DNA of 64,000 bases from the NCBI GenBank assembly GCA_963819845.1, contig CAWFXQ010000012.1, forward strand, positions 310,001-374,000, given 5' to 3'. The notes under the pieces are model-generated. The model was not told the DNA's origin. It did no database searches and was given only the letters and a program-made list of their open reading frames with translations. Both the position numbers and the translations under genes were made by a program. Positions 35,866 through 44,547 of the stretch are shown here, piece by piece (positions within the stretch are counted from its first letter, which is position 1; the number at the start of each line of letters is the position of its first letter). The stretch is from DATAGF01 sp963819845. Lineage in GTDB: Bacteria; Actinomycetota; Thermoleophilia; Miltoncostaeales; Miltoncostaeaceae.

Positions 35866-35994
35866 GTGGCCACCCGAGTGCTCATCGTCGTCCTCATCGC
35901 CCTCGTGGCCGCGGGCCTGAACCTGCTCGCGACCCGCGCCGACGCGTCGGCCCCGCCCGCCTCCGGCTCCGCGCTGGTCCGCTCGACCTCCTGA
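35866..35994 (+). CDS. Putative small single-helix membrane peptide
   Basis: A 42-codon ORF with one hydrophobic helix (VLIVVLIALVAAGLNLLA) followed by a short Ala/Pro/Ser-rich tail. It starts with GTG and uses GC-rich third positions throughout. It lies in the 196-bp gap before the zur gene. No family recognised. Confidence 0.4.
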   Translation: MATRVLIVVLIALVAAGLNLLATRADASAPPASGSALVRSTS

Positions 35995-36019
35995 GCGGGC
36001 CGCCGTACCCTTAGGGGCG

Positions 36020-36481
36020 ATGGCCACGTCGCACTCCGCCGCCGCAGGTCCCGGGTGGACCCGGCACGCCCTCGAGATGGTCGCCCTCGCCGGGCACCGC
36101 TCGGGCGGCGCCCGCCAGGCGGTCATCGAGTCGCTGGCGCGCCAGGAGTGCTGCCGCTCGGCCCAGGAGGTGTTCGACGAGCTCCGCGGGGGCGACCGCA
36201 GCGTCGGCATCGCGAGCGTCTACCGGGTGCTCGACCTGCTCGTCGGGCTCGGGCTGGTGCAGCGGCTCGAGATGGGGGCCGGGGCGGCGATGTACGAGCC
36301 GCTGCAGCCCTCGGGCGAGCACCACCACCATCTGGTGTGCAGCGACTGCGGCGAGGTCGTCCCGTTCGAGGACCCGCAGCTCGAGCGGGCGCTGGAGCTG
36401 ACGGCCGAGCGCTCGGGCTACCGGGTCGAGGGCCACGACGTGCTTCTGCGCGGCCACTGCCCCGGGTGCGCCGCCGCCTGA
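36020..36481 (+). CDS. zur: Fur-family metalloregulator, probable Zur
   Basis: A 153-residue Fur-like repressor. The winged helix lies at about 25-85 (CRSAQEVFDELRGGDR, then IASVYRVLDLLVGLGLV), followed by metal site HHHHLVCSDCGEV and the structural CPGC at the C-terminus. Zinc sensing is inferred from the convergent neighbour, a complete Znu-type ABC operon, whose stop is only ten bases away. A TACCCT box lies eight bases before the ATG. It is expected to repress zinc uptake genes when zinc is plentiful. Confidence 0.85.
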   Translation: MATSHSAAAGPGWTRHALEMVALAGHRSGGARQAVIESLARQECCRSAQEVFDELRGGDRSVGIASVYRVLDLLVGLGLVQRLEMGAGAAMYEPLQPSGEHHHHLVCSDCGEVVPFEDPQLERALELTAERSGYRVEGHDVLLRGHCPGCAAA

Positions 36482-36490
36482 GGGGCGGCG

Positions 36491-37420
36491 CTAGGACGTC
36501 CGCCACGCCTCGGCCATCGCCCGCGCGTTGGCGAGCTCGGCCTCGATGAAGGTCGCCCCGTCCGACCCGGGCTCCCCGAGGGCGTCCGCGTAGAGGCTCG
36601 CGTCGACCCGGGCCCCGGCCTCGTCGGCCACCTGCTCCTCGAGGCGGGCGTCCACGGCCTCCTCGGTGAAGACCACCGTGACGCCGGCGTCGCGGATCTC
36701 CTCCACCAGCTCCTGGACCTGCTGCGCCGACGGCTCGGTCTCGGTGGTCACCGAGGGCAGCACCGTGCCCACCTGGGTGATGTCGTAGGCCCGGGCGAAG
36801 TAGCCGAAGGCGTCGTGGCTGGTCACCAGCAGCCGCTTCGCGGGCGGCACGGGCGCGAAGACCTGCTCGATCTCGGCGGCCATGGCCTCGAGCTGCATGG
36901 CGTAGCGCTCGGCGTTCGCCCGGTAGGCCGAGGCGCCGGCGGGGTCGGCCTCCGCCAGCCCGGCGGCGATGTTGTCCACCATGCGCGCCGCCAGGGCGGG
37001 GTCGTGCCAGACGTGAGGGTCGCCCGGGAAGCCCGTCTCCTGCGTCGGCAGCAGGGCGACGCCCTCGGCGGCGGTCACCATCACCGCGTCGTCGGGAGCG
37101 TTGGACTGCAGGTCGGAGAGCCACCCGTCGAGGCCGGCGCCGTTCTCGACGATCACGTCGGCCGAGCTCACGGCGTCGGCGTCGTCGGGGGTCGGCTCGT
37201 ACTCGTGGGGCTCGTCCTCGGTGCCGAGGATGCCGGTCACGTCGACCCGGTCGCCGCCGGCCTGGCGCGCGAAGTCCTGGAGCTGCATCGTCGTCGCCAC
37301 GACGCGCAGGCGCTCGCCCGAGGTCCCGGAGCCCTCGTCCGACGAGCCGCAGGCCGCCGCCGCCAGCGCCAGCCCGGCGACGGCCGCCGCGAGAGGGCCA
37401 GAAATGCGACTGAGTCTCAT
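36491..37420 (-). CDS. znuA: Zinc ABC transporter substrate-binding lipoprotein ZnuA
   Basis: A 309-residue lipoprotein (signal ending LALAAAACGSS) of the cluster A-I metal-binding family. The expected ligands are present in DEPHEYEPTPDD, GDPHVWHDP and TSHDAFGYFA, plus an acidic C-terminal site (VFTEEAVDARLEEQ). No His-rich loop is seen between the first two ligands. It captures zinc (or manganese) outside the cell for the two permeases upstream. Its ATG overlaps the preceding permease stop by four bases. The zur gene converges on it. Confidence 0.9.
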   Translation of the reverse strand: MRLSRISGPLAAAVAGLALAAAACGSSDEGSGTSGERLRVVATTMQLQDFARQAGGDRVDVTGILGTEDEPHEYEPTPDDADAVSSADVIVENGAGLDGWLSDLQSNAPDDAVMVTAAEGVALLPTQETGFPGDPHVWHDPALAARMVDNIAAGLAEADPAGASAYRANAERYAMQLEAMAAEIEQVFAPVPPAKRLLVTSHDAFGYFARAYDITQVGTVLPSVTTETEPSAQQVQELVEEIRDAGVTVVFTEEAVDARLEEQVADEAGARVDASLYADALGEPGSDGATFIEAELANARAMAEAWRTS

Positions 37421-38292
37421 GCCTGGGGAACGCTCGACCCCGCGGGCCGGCGGCGCAACGGCCACGGGCGCCGCGCCAGCCGGCCGGCCGCGGCGACGGC
37501 CGCGAACGCCGCGGCGACGGCGAGCGTGACGGCCGCGCCGGCCCCGACGTCGGAGTACCAGGTGGCGTAGAGCCCGACCACGCCGCACGCCACCGCGATG
37601 CCGGCGGCCCACGCGACCATGGGCCAGAACCGGCGCGCCACCAGGCGGGCCGTGAGGGCCGGGCCCAGGACGAGCGCCGTCACCAGCACGTTGCCCACCG
37701 CCCGCAGGGCCACGACGACCGCCAGCGTGACGGCCACCAGCAGGAGCAGGTCGAGCGCCCGCACGCGGTACCCCATCGCCTCGGCCAGCGCGCGGTCGCA
37801 CGCCACCAGCTCGAGCCGCCGGCCGGCCAGCCAGAGGGTGGCGAGCACGACCGCGGCCACCGACGCGGCGACGATCAGGTCGGTCTCGGTCACGCCGAGC
37901 ACCGAGCCGAAGAGGGCGTCCGCCAGCCGGCTGCGGTAGCCCTCGACCAGCGCCGCCGTCGCGACCGCCGCGCCGAAGAGGGTCGGCAGCAGCACCCCCA
38001 TCGCCGTGTCGAAGGTCACGCGGCGGTCCGAGCCGATGGCGACGGCGAGCGCCACCGTGAGGCCCGCGATGAGCGCGGCGCCCGCCAGGGTCGGCACGCC
38101 GAGCGCGAAGGCGAGCACGACGCCGAGCAGCATCGTGTGGGCCATCGACTCGCTGAGGAACGCGAGGCCGCGCACCACGGCGAAGCACCCGAGCCCCCCG
38201 CAGAGAGCCCCCGCCAGGCTCAGCTCGGCGAGCGCGCGGCGCATGATCCCCGAGGTCCAGGGGTCGGCGAGCCAGTCGAGCGCCGCGCCCAT
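37417..38292 (-). CDS. znuB: Zinc ABC transporter permease (second)
   Basis: A 291-residue ABC-3 family permease with about eight helices: MRRALAELSLAGALCGGLGC at the start, FLSESMAHTMLLGVVLAFAL, and the characteristic GNVLVTALVLGPALTARLVA near the C-terminus. The ATG overlaps the end of the ATPase gene. A longer open frame upstream is shadow. It would pair with the permease encoded at 39041-39910, making a heterodimeric channel, or the two permeases may work separately. Confidence 0.88.
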   Translation of the reverse strand: MGAALDWLADPWTSGIMRRALAELSLAGALCGGLGCFAVVRGLAFLSESMAHTMLLGVVLAFALGVPTLAGAALIAGLTVALAVAIGSDRRVTFDTAMGVLLPTLFGAAVATAALVEGYRSRLADALFGSVLGVTETDLIVAASVAAVVLATLWLAGRRLELVACDRALAEAMGYRVRALDLLLLVAVTLAVVVALRAVGNVLVTALVLGPALTARLVARRFWPMVAWAAGIAVACGVVGLYATWYSDVGAGAAVTLAVAAAFAAVAAAGRLARRPWPLRRRPAGSSVPQA

Positions 38293-39044
38293 CAGCCGTG
38301 GTGATGGTGGTGGTGGGAGTCGTCGTCCAGCAGCACGCTGCCGCCGTCGACCGTCAGGAGGCTCGCGCCGTAGGCGCGGCGCAGCACGTCGGCCCGCATC
38401 ACCTCGGCGCTCGCGCCCTCGGCGATCAGCACCCGGTCGAGCAGGACCAGGCGCTGGCAGACCCGGGCCGCCTGGGCCAGGTCGTGGGTCGTCATCAGCG
38501 CCAGGGCGCCCGCGGCGCACCGCGCCGCGACCACCTCCAGGATGGCCTCCTGGGAGGGCAGGTCGATCCCCGACAGCGGCTCGTCGAGCAGCAGCACCTC
38601 GCCCTCCTGGGCCAGCGCCCGGGCGACAAGCACCCGCTGGCGCTGCCCGCCCGACAGCTCGTCGAAGGGGCGCCGGGCGAGGGCGGCCATCCCGACCTCC
38701 TCGAGGGCGTCGAGGGCCAGCGCCCGGTCTGCCCCCGGCAACCGCCAGCCCCAGCGGCGCCGCGGGTAGCGCGCCATCGCGACGACCCCCAGCGCGTGGA
38801 CCGGAAAGGCCAGGTTCACCGAGCCCGACTGGGGGACGTAGGCGATCGCCCCCGGCAGCGACACCTGCCCGCGGTGCGGCACCAGCCGGAGCAGCGCGCG
38901 CAGCAGGGTCGTCTTGCCGGCGCCGTTGGGGCCCAGAACGCCGACCAGGGCTCCCGCCGGAGCGGAGAAGGTGACGTCCTCGAGCACGGTCCGGCCCCCC
39001 AGATCGACCGACAGGCCGCGCACGTCGAGCCCGGCGGGGCTCAC
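38292..39044 (-). CDS. znuC: Zinc ABC transporter ATPase with natural C-terminal His tail
   Basis: A 250-residue ABC ATPase: Walker A GPNGAGKTT, signature LSGGQRQRVLVARAL, Walker B VLLLDEPLSGID, and switch His in MTTHDL. The subtype with YVPQSGSVNLAFPVHALGVV is that of Mn/Zn importers. The protein ends in DDDSHHHHHHG, an unbroken run of six His, plausible as a zinc-binding tail. It overlaps both flanking permease genes. It energises import by the two membrane subunits. Confidence 0.92.
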   Translation of the reverse strand: MSPAGLDVRGLSVDLGGRTVLEDVTFSAPAGALVGVLGPNGAGKTTLLRALLRLVPHRGQVSLPGAIAYVPQSGSVNLAFPVHALGVVAMARYPRRRWGWRLPGADRALALDALEEVGMAALARRPFDELSGGQRQRVLVARALAQEGEVLLLDEPLSGIDLPSQEAILEVVAARCAAGALALMTTHDLAQAARVCQRLVLLDRVLIAEGASAEVMRADVLRRAYGASLLTVDGGSVLLDDDSHHHHHHG

Positions 39045-39910
39045 GCCGTCGCCCCCACCCGCCGCCGCGCCAGCGCCGCGCCCGTCCCCTGGGCCGCGGC
39101 GACGAGGAGGAAGGCGACCCCCCCGAGTGTGGCGATCGCCGCCCCCGGCGGCAGGTCGAGCTCCCGGGCGAGGGCCAGGCCGGCCACCGTGAGCCCCAGG
39201 CCGAGGGCGGCGCTGAGCGCCATCATCGGCCCGAGCCGCCGCGCCAGCAGGCGGGCGGTGGCGGCCGGGAGCACCACGAGCCCCGACACCAGCAGGCTGC
39301 CGACGGCCGGCAGCGCGGCGACGACGGCGACGGCCAGCAGGGCCGGCAGGGCCACGTCGCCGAGCCGCAGCCCCACGCCGGCCCCGGAGGCCCAGCGCCG
39401 GTCGAAGGCCGTCGCCGCCAGCCGCCCGTGCAGGAGCGCCAGGCCGGCGATCGTGATCCCGGCGATGACCAGGCAGCGCAGGACGTCCGCGTCCGAGACG
39501 GCCAGCAGCGACCCGAACAGGACCGCCTCCACGGGCGTGGAGGTCGCGAACACCGACACCAGCAGCACCGCCCCGAGCGCCATCGCCGTCAACAGCGCGA
39601 GCCCGGTGACGGCGCCGCCGCTGACCCGGTGGTCGCGCTCCACGCTCGTGACCGCGAGCGTGAAGACGCCCGCGGCCAGCAGCGACCCGACGAACGGGCC
39701 GATGGCGGGGACCCCGATGCCGATCACCACCCCGGGGAAGGTGGCGACGCCGACCGCGTGGGCGAAGAAGGCGCGGCCCTGGATCACCACCCAGGTTCCC
39801 AGCAGCGCGAGCGGCACGGCGATCAGCACCCCCGCCAGCAGCGCCCGCTCCATGTAGGGCGTGTCGAACGGCGGCGGCAGGCCGATGCCGATAGTGAGAG
39901 TACGAATCAT
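39041..39910 (-). CDS. Zinc ABC transporter permease (first)
   Basis: A 289-residue ABC-3 permease, first gene of the zinc operon. Family segments are FDTPYMERALLAGVLIAVPL, FAHAVGVATFPGVVIGIGVP and LPAVGSLLVSGLVVLPAATA. It differs from the second permease (37417-38292), so the system probably has two non-identical membrane subunits. The ATG at 39910 lies four bases after an inverted repeat that encloses a -10-like box, suggesting control at this point, perhaps by Zur. ZnuB is the usual name; which of the two deserves it is unclear. Confidence 0.87.
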   Translation of the reverse strand: MIRTLTIGIGLPPPFDTPYMERALLAGVLIAVPLALLGTWVVIQGRAFFAHAVGVATFPGVVIGIGVPAIGPFVGSLLAAGVFTLAVTSVERDHRVSGGAVTGLALLTAMALGAVLLVSVFATSTPVEAVLFGSLLAVSDADVLRCLVIAGITIAGLALLHGRLAATAFDRRWASGAGVGLRLGDVALPALLAVAVVAALPAVGSLLVSGLVVLPAATARLLARRLGPMMALSAALGLGLTVAGLALARELDLPPGAAIATLGGVAFLLVAAAQGTGAALARRRVGATA

Positions 39911-39913
39911 CTT

Positions 39914-39935
39914 GGACCGGCGATGCTACCGGTCC
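39914..39935. promoter_or_regulatory. Inverted repeat enclosing a -10 box upstream of the zinc operon
   Basis: GGACCGG (39914-39920) and CCGGTCC (39929-39935) form a perfect 7-bp inverted repeat. On the minus strand its 8-base centre contains TAGCAT, a TAnnnT -10 candidate 12 bases before the ATG. It could be the Zur operator or a terminator for the gene at 39968. It does not match the AT-rich Zur boxes known from mycobacteria. Confidence 0.4.
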
Positions 39936-39967
39936 GCCCCTCCCGCGACACCGCGCGCCGTGCGGGA

Positions 39968-40708
39968 TCAGGCCTCTGGGTCGGTGGGCGGGGTGCGCCG
40001 GAGGACCGTCGTCGCGACCCGGACCCCGAAGCGGCCGGGCAGAAGCACGACGTCCCAGATCTGGTTGACGACGCCCCCGCCGGGCACGTCCTCGGTGATC
40101 GCCTCGACCACGTCGTCGGAGCCCTCCAGCAGGTCGCCGCCCGCATCGACGACGCCGCCCGCCATCCCGGCCGCCATCCCGGTCGCCACCGCGCTCGCCA
40201 CCGGCACGACGGCGGAGGCGGCCTCCTGGGCGAGGTCCGGCGCGAGGCGCTCGAGCGACTCCCGCAGGGCGCGCTCGGCCCGGTCGCGCGCCTCGCGGAC
40301 CTCACCCAGCCTGTCGTCGGGGGTCCCGGTCAGCGCACGCCACCACCTCAGCCCGTCGCCGCGCTCGCCGCGGATCCGGATGGCGAGGGCGAGCACCGCT
40401 CCGACGGCCACCCACGCGCCCGCGAGGGCCAGCGCGGCGGCCCACGACGGCATGACCGACGAGAGCCCGTGCACCGCCGCCGCGTTCGCGAGCCCGAAGG
40501 CCGTGAGCAGCACGAGCGCGACGACCACGGGGCCGCCGACGTCAACGGCCCATCGCCGCAGGTCCGGCCTGTGGGCGGCCGCCACGAGCTGGGTCTCGCA
40601 CGCCACCAGCTCGAGCACCTCCCGCCGGACGTCGGCGAGCTGCGCCCGGATCGAGTCCCGGAGCTCATCGTCCCCGCGCGCGGCCGCCGAGCCGGCATCC
40701 TCCGCCAT
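39968..40708 (-). CDS. Hypothetical membrane protein with two central helices
   Basis: A 246-residue protein: N-terminal charged helix (DSIRAQLADVRREVLELVAC), two hydrophobic helices (VVALVLLTAFGLANAAAV and AAALALAGAWVAVGAVLALA), then a long amphipathic region (REARDRAERALRESLERLAP) and Gly/Ala-rich part. The front half resembles actinobacterial holin-superfamily III/DUF1469-like proteins that sit in the membrane; the back half is not recognised. The gene is single, 57 bp upstream of the zinc operon on the same strand. Confidence 0.65.
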   Translation of the reverse strand: MAEDAGSAAARGDDELRDSIRAQLADVRREVLELVACETQLVAAAHRPDLRRWAVDVGGPVVVALVLLTAFGLANAAAVHGLSSVMPSWAAALALAGAWVAVGAVLALAIRIRGERGDGLRWWRALTGTPDDRLGEVREARDRAERALRESLERLAPDLAQEAASAVVPVASAVATGMAAGMAGGVVDAGGDLLEGSDDVVEAITEDVPGGGVVNQIWDVVLLPGRFGVRVATTVLRRTPPTDPEA

Positions 40709-40800
40709 GGCACACCCCTCAGGTCCCAGCGGGTGCCGGAGAGTCTAACCGCGCGGCGCCGTTGCGCCCGGGCCCGGGCCCCCGGAGCGGGGCGTGGCGG

Positions 40801-42444
40801 TCAGGGCAGGGGCTCGCCGAAGTCCGGGTCGAAGGGCTGGCGGTCCGACGGGCAGACGGTCCCCGGCGGCGGCGTGGTCAGGCCGGTGAGGTATGCCCCC
40901 ATCGCCGCGACGACGCAGGCGCTGGGGTCGGCGGTCGTCGTGTGCCCGTAGCCGTCGTGGGTCAGCAGCACCGCGTTGCCGAGTAGGCCCGCGACGGCGC
41001 GGGCGCCCGGGTAGGGCGTCCTCGGGTCGACCCGGGTGCCGACCACCAGCACCGGATTGGGCGTGGTCGCGTTCCAGGGCCCGGTGTACCGGTGGGCGCT
41101 CTTCACCGGCCAGGTGGCGCAGGGCCCCCACAGCCACCAGCCGTTGGTCGGGCCGAGCGCGAAGTTCTCCCCCCTGAAGCGTCCGATCACCTCGGGCCAG
41201 GCCTCGGAGCCGACCGTGGGGGGCGGCTTGTCCGCGCACTGCAGGGCCGCCGCCGGCACGATCGCCGCGTGAACGATCGAGGGCAGCTGCCGGGAGAAGG
41301 TCAAGAGGGCCGATCCGTCCCCGGCCGCCGCCTCGTCGAGCGCCTCGGCCATGACGGGCCAGGTGGCGGCGTTCGGAGTCCAGGGGAAGAGGGCGACCAA
41401 CAGGTCGGCGTAGGTGGCCCGGCCGGGAGGATCGGCCGACGGCGCCGGGATCGAGCGGCGCTGCAGCCGGTGGATCAGGCCCTGGACCCGCGCCCTGACC
41501 GGGCCCTTGCCGGCCAGCGCGCAGCGCTCGGGCCCGGCGAGCTCGCAGAGCCGCTGGAACTCCCGGAAGTTGAGATCGGTGCCGACCAGGCCCCTGCCGA
41601 TCGCCGCCTGGATCGACTTCGTGAAGGGCCGCGGGTCGAGGACGCCGTCGATGATCATCGCCCGCACGCGGCGCGGGAACATGTTGGCGTAGGTCTGGCC
41701 GAGGATGGTGCCGTAGGACCAGCCGTAGTAGGTCAGCCGCCGATCGCCGACCAGGCGCCTGAGGTGATCCATGTCGCGCACCGTGTCGGCGGCGGAGATG
41801 TACTTGAGCAGGTCGCCGCTCGCCTGGGCGCAGCGGCGCCCGTACTCGACGGCCTTGCGCTGGTAGTTCGTCTGGGCCGCCACCGTGGTCGGCACGGCGG
41901 GCAGGTCTCCCCAGAAGCGCTCGCGCGCCGCCGGGCTGTCGAAGCAGCGCACCCGCGTGCTGGCGCCGGTGCCGCGCGGGTCCCAGCTGACGACGTCGAA
42001 GCGGCCCTGGCCGGTCCGGTCGAGCAGGTCCGCGCTCCTGCGCACCTCCTCGACGCCGGAGGAGCCCGGCCCGCCCGGGTTGAAGAACATCGTCCCGATC
42101 CGCTGGTCCGGCCTGCTGGCGCGGTGGCGGATCACTGAGAGCGTGATCGTGGGGCCGCCGGGGCGTGACCAGTCCAGCGGGACCTGCACCCGCGCGCACT
42201 GCAACCGGTCCCCGCACGCCTTCCAGGCGATGCGATTCGTGACGGCGTCGGCCGTGGAGCCCGCCCCCGCCGGAGCGCCCGCGGCGGGGCCCGCCAGCAG
42301 GCCGAGGGCGACGATCCCGGCGACCAGCGCGAGCGCGCTGACCGCGCGGCGTCCGTACCCCGCGACGGGGTGAGGCGCTGCGGCCCTGCCCAGCCGACCA
42401 ACGCTCACTCGGGATCGCCTTCGTCGGAGAGGGCGACCGTACAT
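40801..42444 (-). CDS. Secreted alpha/beta hydrolase, tripeptidyl aminopeptidase (TAP) family
   Basis: A 547-residue serine hydrolase of the S33 TAP group. After a basic N-terminus and signal helix (RRAVSALALVAGIVALGLLA) come FNPGGPGSSGV (oxyanion region), the nucleophile elbow YYGWSYGTILGQTYANMFP, the Asp in VVGTRVDPRTPYPGA and the His in GYGHTTT, with the C-terminal TAP-like domain. Such enzymes release peptides from the N-terminus or act on amides and esters outside the cell. The ATG at 42444 is preferred to the long upstream extension, which is low complexity and overlaps the divergent gene. A decayed piece of a related gene lies at 52565-52640. Confidence 0.88.
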   Translation of the reverse strand: MYGRPLRRRRSRVSVGRLGRAAAPHPVAGYGRRAVSALALVAGIVALGLLAGPAAGAPAGAGSTADAVTNRIAWKACGDRLQCARVQVPLDWSRPGGPTITLSVIRHRASRPDQRIGTMFFNPGGPGSSGVEEVRRSADLLDRTGQGRFDVVSWDPRGTGASTRVRCFDSPAARERFWGDLPAVPTTVAAQTNYQRKAVEYGRRCAQASGDLLKYISAADTVRDMDHLRRLVGDRRLTYYGWSYGTILGQTYANMFPRRVRAMIIDGVLDPRPFTKSIQAAIGRGLVGTDLNFREFQRLCELAGPERCALAGKGPVRARVQGLIHRLQRRSIPAPSADPPGRATYADLLVALFPWTPNAATWPVMAEALDEAAAGDGSALLTFSRQLPSIVHAAIVPAAALQCADKPPPTVGSEAWPEVIGRFRGENFALGPTNGWWLWGPCATWPVKSAHRYTGPWNATTPNPVLVVGTRVDPRTPYPGARAVAGLLGNAVLLTHDGYGHTTTADPSACVVAAMGAYLTGLTTPPPGTVCPSDRQPFDPDFGEPLP

Positions 42445-42543
42445 CGCCCGTGACCGGTCTGTCGACGGGGAAGCGCCGCCCCCCTTGGACGCCGGGGCTC
42501 GACTCGTGACACGGTGGACACCGTCAACCGAGGGGCTCCCGGC

Positions 42544-43560
42544 GTGAGGACCGCACGACGCACGACCGGCGCGGCGGCGGGCGGGAGCCTCCGCGTCCTG
42601 GCGCTCCTGATCGTGGCGGCCATTGCCTGCCTGGTCGCGGCCTGGGCCGCCGGCGCCGCCGGCGCCCACGAGCGGGAGCCGGGCCTGACGAGCTCGCCGT
42701 CACCCGCCCCCACCGCGGCCCACGGCAACTTCGCCGGCCGCGTCGCGATCCCCGGCGGTCGCAGGCTCTACCTGGAGTGCCGTGGCGCGGGGAGCCCGAC
42801 CGTCGTGCTCGAGGCCGGCACCGGCGATCGCGGCGATGTCTGGAGCGCGGCGCCATCCGGACCCGGCCAGGCCGTGCTGCCGGCGGTCGCGCGCTTCACC
42901 CGCGTCTGCGCCTACGACCGTCCGGGCACCTCCGCGAGCCCGGAGGAGCTGAGCCGCAGCGACCCGGTCGCGATGCCGCGCAGCGCGGCCGACATCGTCG
43001 GCGATCTGCGCAGGCTGCTGCGCGCGGCCCGTGTCCCGGGCCCCTACGTGCTGGCCGGCCACTCGTTCGGCGGCATGGTCGCGCGCCTCTACGCCACCAC
43101 CCACCCCCGCGGGGTCGCGGGACTCGTCTCGATCGACGCCCAGAACGAGCGGTACGCCGCCGCCATCAAGGAGCTCCTGACGCCCGAGCAGTACGCGGCC
43201 GCGGTGCTCGCCCCGGGCCCGCCGCCCGGGCTCGAGGGCTACGCGGCGATCGAGCGGCTCAGCCTCGAGGTCAGCGCCGCCCAGATGCGTCAGGCGCAGG
43301 CCGACACGCCCCTGCGCCGGATGCCGCTGGTCGTCCTCTCCCACTCACGGACGCTCCCGAACCCGTTCGGGCTCCCACCCGACTGGCCGGTCGAGGCGCT
43401 GGAGCGGGCCTTCCAGGATTCGCAGGACGCGCTGGCCGAGCTCGTGCCGGGCGCCCGCCACGTGATCGCCGCACGGAGCGGGCACTACATCCAGCTCGAC
43501 CAGCCCCGGCTGGTGACCGGCGAGATCCGCCGGGTGGTGGGAGCGGCGCGCGGCCGCTAG
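42544..43560 (+). CDS. Secreted alpha/beta hydrolase
   Basis: A 338-residue alpha/beta hydrolase with a signal or anchor helix (VLALLIVAAIACLVAAWAAG). Visible are LYLECRGAGSPTVVLEAGTG, YDRPGTSASPE, the nucleophile elbow YVLAGHSFGGMVARLYAT and the final His in ARSGHYIQLDQP. The putative acid residue lies between. Substrate unknown. I choose the GTG at 42544, with AGGGG upstream, over the GTG at 42514. Divergent from the TAP-family gene with a 99-bp spacer. Confidence 0.85.
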   Translation: MRTARRTTGAAAGGSLRVLALLIVAAIACLVAAWAAGAAGAHEREPGLTSSPSPAPTAAHGNFAGRVAIPGGRRLYLECRGAGSPTVVLEAGTGDRGDVWSAAPSGPGQAVLPAVARFTRVCAYDRPGTSASPEELSRSDPVAMPRSAADIVGDLRRLLRAARVPGPYVLAGHSFGGMVARLYATTHPRGVAGLVSIDAQNERYAAAIKELLTPEQYAAAVLAPGPPPGLEGYAAIERLSLEVSAAQMRQAQADTPLRRMPLVVLSHSRTLPNPFGLPPDWPVEALERAFQDSQDALAELVPGARHVIAARSGHYIQLDQPRLVTGEIRRVVGAARGR

Positions 43561-43595
43561 GGAAGCTCGTCAGCCTGCTCCCCGGGCGTCATTCG

Positions 43596-43943
43596 CTACG
43601 CCTCGCTCTTCCCCTCCGCGTACCGGCGCAAGCCGTTCGCCGCCCACCTGGGGGGCGCCGTGACGACGACGATGCCGATGTCGATGACATCTGCGGTGAG
43701 CCTCGCCAACATCCGCATGGATCGGTCCTTTCCCGTAGAGCCGTGGACACGAGAGGGCTCGTCGATGGTCGTGGCTGCGGCCGGCCCGTGGTCATCCCCG
43801 GCCTGGAGCCTCCATCTGCGGAGCGTCGGCTCGGAGACGCCCAGCTCGCGCGAGAGCTCGGCCACCGTCGTGCCGCCCGAGCGCAGCAGGCGCACCGCCT
43901 CAGCCCGGAACTCAGGCGAGTACGGAGGACCCGCGCTCGGCAT
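43596..43943 (-). CDS. Lone IS3-type HTH (orfA-like) protein with a hydrophobic C-terminal tail
   Basis: The N-terminal 45 residues are an HTH_Tnp_1 domain (YSPEFRAEAVRLLRSGGTTV, then LSRELGVSEPTLRRWR), as in OrfA of IS3-family elements. The rest is not transposase-like. From Met at 43718 the sequence MRMLARLTADVIDIGIVVV reads as a 40-residue hydrophobic peptide with its own AAGGA seven bases before the ATG. There is no orfB and no terminal inverted repeat. Either a remnant joined to another gene or a regulatory protein derived from a transposase. Both readings share one frame. Confidence 0.5.
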   Translation of the reverse strand: MPSAGPPYSPEFRAEAVRLLRSGGTTVAELSRELGVSEPTLRRWRLQAGDDHGPAAATTIDEPSRVHGSTGKDRSMRMLARLTADVIDIGIVVVTAPPRWAANGLRRYAEGKSEA

Positions 43944-44160
43944 CGTGCAGCTCCCTCCCCGCGCCGGCGCGCCGGCTGCTCCGCCTTGCATGTGGGACGG
44001 TCCCTCGGGGCAGCATAGGGCAACGCTCCGCATCCAGATCGCACTCCGGCCCGCGGCGCCCGGGAGGCGGCCTCAGCGGCTCGCGGGTCTCGCTCGGGCG
44101 CGCGTTGACCCGTCGTCGGCCCGCGCGCCCCCGGGCAGGGGCGCGCGGCTCCTGGCGCTC

Positions 44161-44463
44161 CTACCCCAGGGCGGAGGCGATGATCCAGACGACCGGGATC
44201 AGGAGCACGGCCACCGCGAGGGCCGCGGCCGCGGTGCCCATTCGGCGGGAGCCCGTGGTTGCCGCGGGGTCGCGGCGGGCCCGCAGCCCGAGGACGAGGC
44301 CGGCGAGGGCGAGCGGGACACCGATGACGATGCCCCCGGCGGAGAACCAGTCCCATGGGAGCAGGCTCCCGGGCAGGGAGAGGATGGCGAGGGCGAGGGC
44401 GAGGTGGGGCGCGCCGAGGCGGCGCGAGGGCGAGACGTCGATGTGGCGGGTGCTGGTGCTCAT
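44161..44463 (-). CDS. Small three-helix membrane protein
   Basis: A 100-residue protein with about three hydrophobic helices (LALALAILSLPGSLLPWDWF, IVIGVPLALAGLVLGLRA, and AAALAVAVLLIPVVWIIASA). The layout is like DUF4190-type proteins: a cytoplasmic Ser/Thr-rich head and helices linked by a basic loop (RARRDPAATTGSRR). ATG at 44463 has GGAGG upstream. It follows the two-component genes on the same strand, 84 bp after the response regulator. No function known. Confidence 0.65.
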   Translation of the reverse strand: MSTSTRHIDVSPSRRLGAPHLALALAILSLPGSLLPWDWFSAGGIVIGVPLALAGLVLGLRARRDPAATTGSRRMGTAAAALAVAVLLIPVVWIIASALG

Positions 44464-44547
44464 GGCTCCTCCGAGGCGTGGTTGAACCGTCGGAGCGATC
44501 CTCCCGGCGCCCGGCCCGGGCGGCATCGTGGCGGGCGCGGGACCGAG

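Noticed and set aside
43596..44033. Intact IS3 insertion sequence
   Set aside because: Only an orfA-like domain is present. No DDE transposase, terminal inverted repeats or target duplication were seen.
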